Below are positions 58,495 through 64,000 of a stretch of 64,000 nucleotides of DNA, piece after piece; position 1 is the stretch's first letter; each line of letters begins with the position of its first letter. The stretch comes from Colletotrichum lupini (taxonomy: Eukaryota > Ascomycota > Sordariomycetes > Glomerellales > Glomerellaceae). The translations under genes were made by a program, and so were the position numbers. The DNA lies in assembly GCF_023278565.1 (NCBI RefSeq), contig NC_064678.1, positions 3,224,001 to 3,288,000 of the forward strand, in the 5' to 3' direction. Under the pieces are notes generated by a model that was not told the DNA's origin, did not search any database, and was given only the letters and a program-made list of their open reading frames with translations.

Positions 58495-58987
58495 AGACCT
58501 CGTATTCGGTCTTTCTTATTAGAGTTTAACTTATAATCGACCGGAAGCATACGGAAGCTCGAAGTCGCCATTCCGAAATATAGAAGTGACAGACCGGGCC
58601 GCTGAAAATCTCGGGCAGCGTAGAACACTCCGGGACTTCCAATTTCTCGCTAGTATGATCGGAACTCTTCCGCTTGCATTGCGTTGGGCTTCCAGAGCAC
58701 TATCGTACCCTGCAGGTTTGGGATGTTCACGGGAATTGTTCTTGTCGCGTATCATCAGAAGAAAATCTTGAGGTTAATGCAACATCGTCCCCTTAGCTTC
58801 AGCATGGGTATAAAGTGGCGTGTTGACTCTCTCGTGGTCTCTTGCCGGAATCTCAACGGCACATAGAAACCTACTAATTTGCCTTTCAAAGCGCATGAAA
58901 TTTTCCAAGCTTTTCCTCTTGATTTGAAAAACTTATTTGGTTCTTCGTTTTATTCCGAAAAGTATCTCAATCACTATCACCGTCAAA
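58495..58987. promoter_or_regulatory. Upstream region of the methyltransferase gene with a candidate TATA box
   Basis: TATAAAG at 58809-58815 lies about 175 bp before the ATG at 58988. No gene seen in the rest of this 490-bp stretch, whose left edge is the retrotransposon. Confidence 0.45.
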
Positions 58988-60040
58988 ATGGGATCCATCA
59001 CCAACATGAAGCTCTCCTCTGAGCACGACATTGCAAAGATCTTCAACTCCTACGTTGCCGCCGGCGCCATCGGCACTGCTTGGGAACTCGGACTACTGGA
59101 TCAGGTCCGTACACAAAAGGCTGTGGATATCGACGAGTTCGCGGCCAACCGCAACCTGGATCTCGCTTCGACCCGCGCCCTGGTCTCCGCGCTCGCTACC
59201 TCTGACATCCTCCAGCGTCAGGGGGGAGCTGCCCTGCCCGGGAGGTTGCTTGAAGAGGCATACCGCACCAAAAGTCTCTTTCACTGGCTTGCTCTTGGTT
59301 CCGGCAGTTTGTTCGCGCGCATGCAATACGTCATTCGCAACGAGAATCGCGAGGGCAAATTTTACTCGCGTGATTCTGCGGCCATCGCCTACGCGTGCCG
59401 TGACGCAAACACGCAATTCATTGATCCGGTCTTCCTCAACGCCCTAAAGTCGTCTGGCCAGAACTTTACCTCCGTTGTGGACCTGGGCAGTGGGAGTGGC
59501 GAGAGGATCATGCAAGTCCTCGACCGCTATCCTGAGAGCACTGGACTTGGCATCGATATTGCTGGTCCGGCAATTGAGGTTGCTAGGTCAGATGCCGTGA
59601 AGCGTGGTTATGGTGGCCGCATCAATTTCTTCGTCGGCGATGCGCGCAAGCTCGACTATCGGGATGAGTTTGCCAACGTGGACCTTTTGACATCCTTTCT
59701 GATGGGCCACGACTTCTGGCCGCGGGAGAAATGTGTTAGCTCTCTACAGAGGCTGCGCAAAGCTTTCCCGAGTGTAAAACGATTTTTCATCTGCGATACG
59801 GTGCGGATTCTCACAAATGATCCTCAATCTCGCCATGCAGTACAAGAGGATGATGTACCTATCTTTACCCTGGGTTTCGAGTTTGGCCATGCGCTGATGG
59901 ATGTCAAGTTGCCCACAGTGGAGGACTGGGAGGGTGTGTTCGAGGATGGTGGTTGGATTTGTGTCAAGCAGCATCACATGTTGCCCCCGTCTCTCACGGT
60001 TCTTTTCGAACTTGTGCCCCGTGACGCAGATGCAATGTAG
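58988..60040 (+). CDS. SAM-dependent small-molecule methyltransferase
   Basis: Intronless, 350 aa from the ATG at 58988; the frame is open upstream but that extension starts from a non-ATG codon. The N-terminal part (10-110) is helical and resembles the dimerisation/winged-helix domain of O-methyltransferases (ASTRALVSALATSDIL-like block at about 60-75). The Rossmann methyltransferase fold starts with motif I VVDLGSGSG (163-171), followed by acidic Asp190 (GLGID) expected to bind the SAM ribose, and an FVGDARKLDY motif. The C-terminus has FEDGGW and a terminal beta-hairpin. Acts on a small molecule, probably by O-methylation; substrate unknown. Neighbours are the dehydrogenase-dioxygenase fusion (across Copia B) and a CoA ligase 1.7 kb downstream, which suggests specialised metabolism. 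Confidence 0.87.
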   Translation: MGSITNMKLSSEHDIAKIFNSYVAAGAIGTAWELGLLDQVRTQKAVDIDEFAANRNLDLASTRALVSALATSDILQRQGGAALPGRLLEEAYRTKSLFHWLALGSGSLFARMQYVIRNENREGKFYSRDSAAIAYACRDANTQFIDPVFLNALKSSGQNFTSVVDLGSGSGERIMQVLDRYPESTGLGIDIAGPAIEVARSDAVKRGYGGRINFFVGDARKLDYRDEFANVDLLTSFLMGHDFWPREKCVSSLQRLRKAFPSVKRFFICDTVRILTNDPQSRHAVQEDDVPIFTLGFEFGHALMDVKLPTVEDWEGVFEDGGWICVKQHHMLPPSLTVLFELVPRDADAM

Positions 60041-61712
60041 AGCTTCGAACAACTCTATGGAATGAATAGGGAATAGACCCAAGGCACATCTATCTACTTT
60101 AGGCAGTAGAGATAGCATGCGAATTGAACTGTTACTGTAACTGTGCAGACTAGTCGACAAAGATATCGAGGTTCAAGTTGTGCAAGTATAATTTTGACTA
60201 GGAGTCACGCTCATAACCCCTACTCAACTCAGTAGTTTGTTGGCGGAAGACTTGGGCAATGGGAATAGACATGGCTAAAGTGTGTAACTCGTACGAGAAA
60301 ATGAGGCTGGGTACTACCTCTTGGCTGGGTGCCACCAGTACTTGATGATCCCTGATCCGAAACCGTGTAGGAACTGTTCCCTCGTAGAGAGATTCCAACG
60401 GAGAGTGTTGCTAGGTTATCGGAAGTGGGCAGTGGTTAGCTTACGTCTGACTCAGATAAGTTCTCTATATCTGCTTCCGAAAGCCCAAAGACGAGTCAGA
60501 ATCTTATTCGAAATGTCAAATGAGAAGGCCACGTGTGTTTAATGGTAGGCCCTTGTCATCCCGCCCGGATTGACAGAAGCTGAAGCCTGAAGTTAGACCT
60601 GAGTCCATGAGAAATGGGGCCAGCCCGAAGATTATTGAGCCAGGATTCGATTGGTACTGCCCACACTGTCAATATTCAACGCTCGGAGTTTCCTTCTTAG
60701 TCAACGGATCAACTTTGATAGATGATAGCTCAGACACAGGCAAGTTGAGACGAGTGGGATGGACCCCGAAAATCCCGGCGATCCACCTCATGCACTTGTG
60801 ACAGCGATACTGGAACCACCGAACTCTGAAAATGACCGACGCAGATATCGAATCATCCGGCCGCAGGCCAAGAGATGATACTAGCGCAACTCTATCTTGA
60901 GGGGAATTCCAAAATTACTCTAGCCCAGTAATGCCGGCCGGATCCCACTCCAGCTTCCCGTGGTTGTTTGCCGCACATGATGCTAGCCCGTGTCTGCTCT
61001 GACTTAACCCGGGCCGCGCCGCCTAAACTAACAGGGCCGAAAACACCCTGTTATCACCCCGCAACTATCTTCGACTCTAGCCGCATACGAATCAGTAATG
61101 GCTTCTCAGCATAGTGATAGCATTTTGCTGCCCAACAGGTCTGAATGCCCCTTCTCTCCTGACCCTTGATTCTGCATCTGCCGTGGTAAGCGGCGGAGTG
61201 TCCGATCGGACCTTTTCTTGAGGCGGTGAATACAAACATTGAACGTTTGCCGCGCGTTCCACCCCAACACGGCGGAGAAAACCAGACTCCGGATGCTAAA
61301 CAAATTACGACTGAATTTCAACATAGAGAACAGTACCAAGGCCCTATTCTGATGGGGAAGGCGTAGCCGTTGCTCGAAGTTGCAGTCCTCGCTCCAAATG
61401 TCTAGCTTGAGGATTGCATCGGGGCTAAGCTGATTATTTCGGGTGAATTAAGCTTTCAGAAGTTCAGCCCCGAAGCCCGTCCGTGTAAGTGCCCCTCCTG
61501 CAATGCTGCAGACTGCTCGTAAATATCAAAGGTCTGAGGTTCTTTATTCGGCCCGACTGGGTACTACAATATAAAGATCAAACCCACAACTACGTGTTCT
61601 CTTGGAGTTGTAGTCTGCCACTCACCACCTCTGCTGGCGTTGTGCGTCTTTCTTTTAGGTTCATCTCGGTCTATCCAGCAAGTGAACACACATTGAAATT
61701 ACCAATCCCATC
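60041..61712. other. Intergenic between methyltransferase and CoA ligase; candidate TATA box at 61570
   Basis: About 1.7 kb. TATAAAG at 61570-61576 lies about 140 bp before the ligase ATG; the same heptamer precedes the methyltransferase. No supportable gene: the open frames are short and unrelated to known domains. Confidence 0.5.
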
Positions 61713-63782
61713 ATGATTTTCTCTTCTAAATACCAGATAGACATACCTCAAGTCGATGTTCTATCATACGTGTTCGGTACAGTTCATGTCGCCATGGCAC
61801 GTGTCTTGTTTTTTGTGTTTGCTAAAACAGACTGCAGGAACGTCAGCCTCGGATGGGGATTTGCCCATTTTCGTTGATGCCGAGAAACCTGCTCAAAGTC
61901 TCCGTAAGCCTGAATTGGAGACTTGCGTCAAGAGACTAGCGGGTGGCCTCCGACAAACACTGGGAATACAAAACGACGATGTTGTTCTCGCTTACACTGA
62001 GAATTCTGTGAGTAGTCCCACGGCCATGACAGGCGGCCATCCCCTAATATTGTGTCTCATCGCTCCAGGCATGGTACCCAGTTATAATCCTTGGGGCAAT
62101 CTGTGCAGGTGGGATCTTCACTGGTGCCAATCCGGGGTACACGGAGGCTGGTGAGTTACGAATTTATGATGAGATACCTCGGCACGAAGCATGGAGCACA
62201 TGAGTAACCCAGACTAGAACTGACCCACCAACTCACTGTTTCCGGCGCTAAGTGCATTTTCACGGATGCCATCCGACTCACGACCGCACTGCAAGCTGCA
62301 AGGAGTGCCGGCATACCAAAAGAATCTGTCGTCCTCGTTGACAACAAGGGCCGGCCTAGGCATGATCGCTGGCGTACCATGCAAAAGTTGTTGGCTGAGC
62401 CATACTCTTGGGAGGCAATCAGTGATCCTCTAATTTTGGCAGAAAAGTGAGCTGCTGCAAGGGAACAAAAGCATGAACGCAATGCTGATCAATTTGCAAG
62501 GGTCGCAGTTCTTAACTTCAGTAGTGGGACAACGGGAAAACCCAAGGCATGCATGATCACCCACCGCAATCTTGTTGCCAATGCGGAACAGACACTTCAC
62601 CTTGACCGAGTGAGCGGGTTGAGAGCAAAGGACCAAGGATCTTCAACTCACAATGTTCACTGTGCATTCCTGCCTCTTTATCATGCGAGTAAGTTGCAGT
62701 CCAGAACCTCAACCACACGCTACTGCGGCACGAAGCATTGACCACGAGCTCAGGTGGACTCATGACTTACTGCGTGGTCAATGTACGCAGATCTTGCACT
62801 ACAGTCACAATGCGTAAGTTCAGTCTTGAGCTTCTGCTGAGCACAATTCAGCGGTTCCGCGTCACACATCTCCTCCTAGCCCCGCCGGTAGTTGTGATGC
62901 TATTGAAAAGCAATCTCCTATCCCGTTACGACGTGTCCAGCGTGAGGTCCATGTTTTGTGGAGCAGCCCCCCTCCAACCGGAGCTATCCAAAAGATTGGA
63001 AGAGGTGTTCAGCGGGGGCAAAGCTCGCAGTCGACAGGGATGGGGAATGAGCGAAGCCACGATGGCAGTCACTTTGTTTGCCCCTGACGAGTTCGACCCA
63101 TTGCACAAAGGCGTTGGGTATATCCTCCCCAACATGCAGATGAAGATCGTCGATGACGATGGCCGCGAAGTTGCCTGCAATGAAGAGGGAGAAGCGCTCA
63201 TTCGGGGGCCAAATGTCTTCAAGGGCTATTACAAGAACCCGAGCGCATCTGGAGAAGCATGGACCAAAGATGGCTGGCTGAAAACTGGAGATATCGTGTC
63301 CATTCAGGAGAGTGGACTCTTGACTATTGTGGACCGCAAAAAGGTTTGTGCCGCATTGTTCTGAGGCCTCTCAAGCATTTGCTGACCATGTTATTCGGAG
63401 TATAGGAACTCATCAAGGTGAAAGGCTTCCAATTAGCCCCAGCCGAACTTGAGGGGCATCTCCTTGAGCATGAAGGAGTCAAGGACTGCGCGGTTATTCG
63501 CGTTACAAGGTGCGCTCATGCCTTTCCTATTTGCCGCTTACATTTGACTTACACGAACACGCGACCAGAGAGGGGCAAGAACATCCACAGGCTCACGTTG
63601 TCCCCAAAGACAGCAACGTCACCGCCGAATCGATTCTTGAATTCATGGAGAGCCGACTTTCGGCACACAAGAGGCTGACTGGTGGAATTGTTTTTACTGA
63701 GGCAATTCCCAAATCCGCATCTGGCAAAATTCTGCGTCGCTTACTTCAGGACCCTGCGACGGCTAAGCTAGCGCGCCTTTAG
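61713..63782 (+). CDS. 4-coumarate:CoA ligase-like adenylate-forming enzyme, peroxisomal
   Basis: Predicted to activate an aryl or fatty carboxylic acid with ATP and join it to CoA. Exons 61713-61776, 61838-62007, 62069-62150, 62218-62446, 62501-62688, 62754-63343, 63406-63509 and 63569-63782 give 546 aa. All seven introns are 54-67 bp. The ATP P-loop SSGTTGKPK is at 189-197, GWGMSE at 340-345, then KTGDI, DRKKELIKVKGFQ and the C-terminal KSASGKILRR with the conserved catalytic lysine. It ends ARL, a variant peroxisomal targeting signal. One intron (62447-62500) removes an in-frame TGA and uses a purine-rich GCAAG acceptor; without it the gene would look broken. Substrate unknown; the context favours an aromatic acid. 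Confidence 0.9.
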
Positions 63783-64000
63783 AGCCTGATTGTTTTAGAC
63801 CTCATTTCATGTGTCACCACACGGCCTAGTGTGCCAATAGCTATAATTCTTTAGGTCCCTGATAGGGCGCATTTTGAAACCATTGGGCTTCATTTTCACT
63901 TCCGCAACTATGAATTCTGTATCTTTGGACTTATGTTACTGTTGGATTACGAGGCAGAAAAGGGGCCCTATTAGGTAGTTAGGTAGGGGTGGTAGGTAGG
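63783..64000. other. Downstream of the CoA ligase, window edge
   Basis: Short 3' flank. The last 30 bases contain TAGGTAGTTAGGTAGG-like repeats cut by the window edge; nothing else seen. Confidence 0.4.

Noticed and set aside
62440..62460. CoA ligase as a pseudogene because of an in-frame TGA
   Set aside because: A 54-bp intron with a proper donor and branch point removes the stop and restores the conserved sequence before the P-loop.

Overview
The window looks like nuclear DNA of a filamentous ascomycete (Pezizomycotina). Genes carry many 49-104 bp introns with GTRNGT donors and CTRAC-like branch points. The recognisable proteins are an ascomycete-type laccase, ATG7, dCMP deaminase and a 4CL-like peroxisomal ligase. 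The repeats show the signature of repeat-induced point mutation (RIP): CpA/TpG almost gone, TpA in excess, TAG stops scattered through old reading frames. Nothing in the sequence fixes the genus.

Layout. 1-11 kb: a laccase gene (4623-6450) in long stretches without a supportable gene. 11.1-18.7 kb: a complete, RIP-degraded Ty1/Copia element with 177-bp LTRs and a GATTT target duplication. 18.9-19.3 kb: the 5' end of a Tc1/mariner-like element with its HTH fragment. 19.6-32 kb: a normal-composition block with a small acidic secreted protein, dCMP deaminase with an inserted CCHC zinc knuckle, ATG7 (divergent from the deaminase), an MFS transporter, an RWD/DUF1115 protein and a J-domain membrane protein. 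32.8-40.3 kb and 50.0-58.5 kb: two copies of a second RIP-degraded Copia family (205-bp LTRs, TSDs GTTTG and CATAG/TATAG). The second copy carries a 1125-bp nested insertion of unknown class. 40.3-50 kb: a gene island between the two copies, holding a secreted 8-Cys protein, a secreted 6-Cys Trp-rich protein, a 13-exon secreted protein of unknown function, and an intronless fusion of an ELFV amino-acid dehydrogenase to a VOC (HPPD-like) dioxygenase. 58.5-64 kb: a SAM-dependent methyltransferase and an 8-exon 4CL-like acyl-CoA/aryl-CoA ligase ending in a PTS1-like ARL.

How they may work together (inference). The deaminase, ATG7, MFS, RWD and J-domain genes look like ordinary core genes. The island and its right flank look like accessory, fast-evolving DNA: three secreted proteins, two of them effector-like, then dehydrogenase-dioxygenase, methyltransferase and CoA ligase genes that could form a small pathway turning an aromatic amino acid into a methylated aryl product, now split by a retrotransposon. 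All three Copia elements have pol on the minus strand.

Most interesting points: the dehydrogenase-dioxygenase fusion, the zinc-knuckle dCMP deaminase, the TE-bounded secretome island, the nested 1.1-kb element with a 15-bp TSD and a 3' hairpin, a coherent opposite-strand reading frame inside the first Copia element, and an LTR mutation pattern showing that RIP faded toward the outer edges of that element. All gene models here were assembled by eye from splice signals and reading frames.
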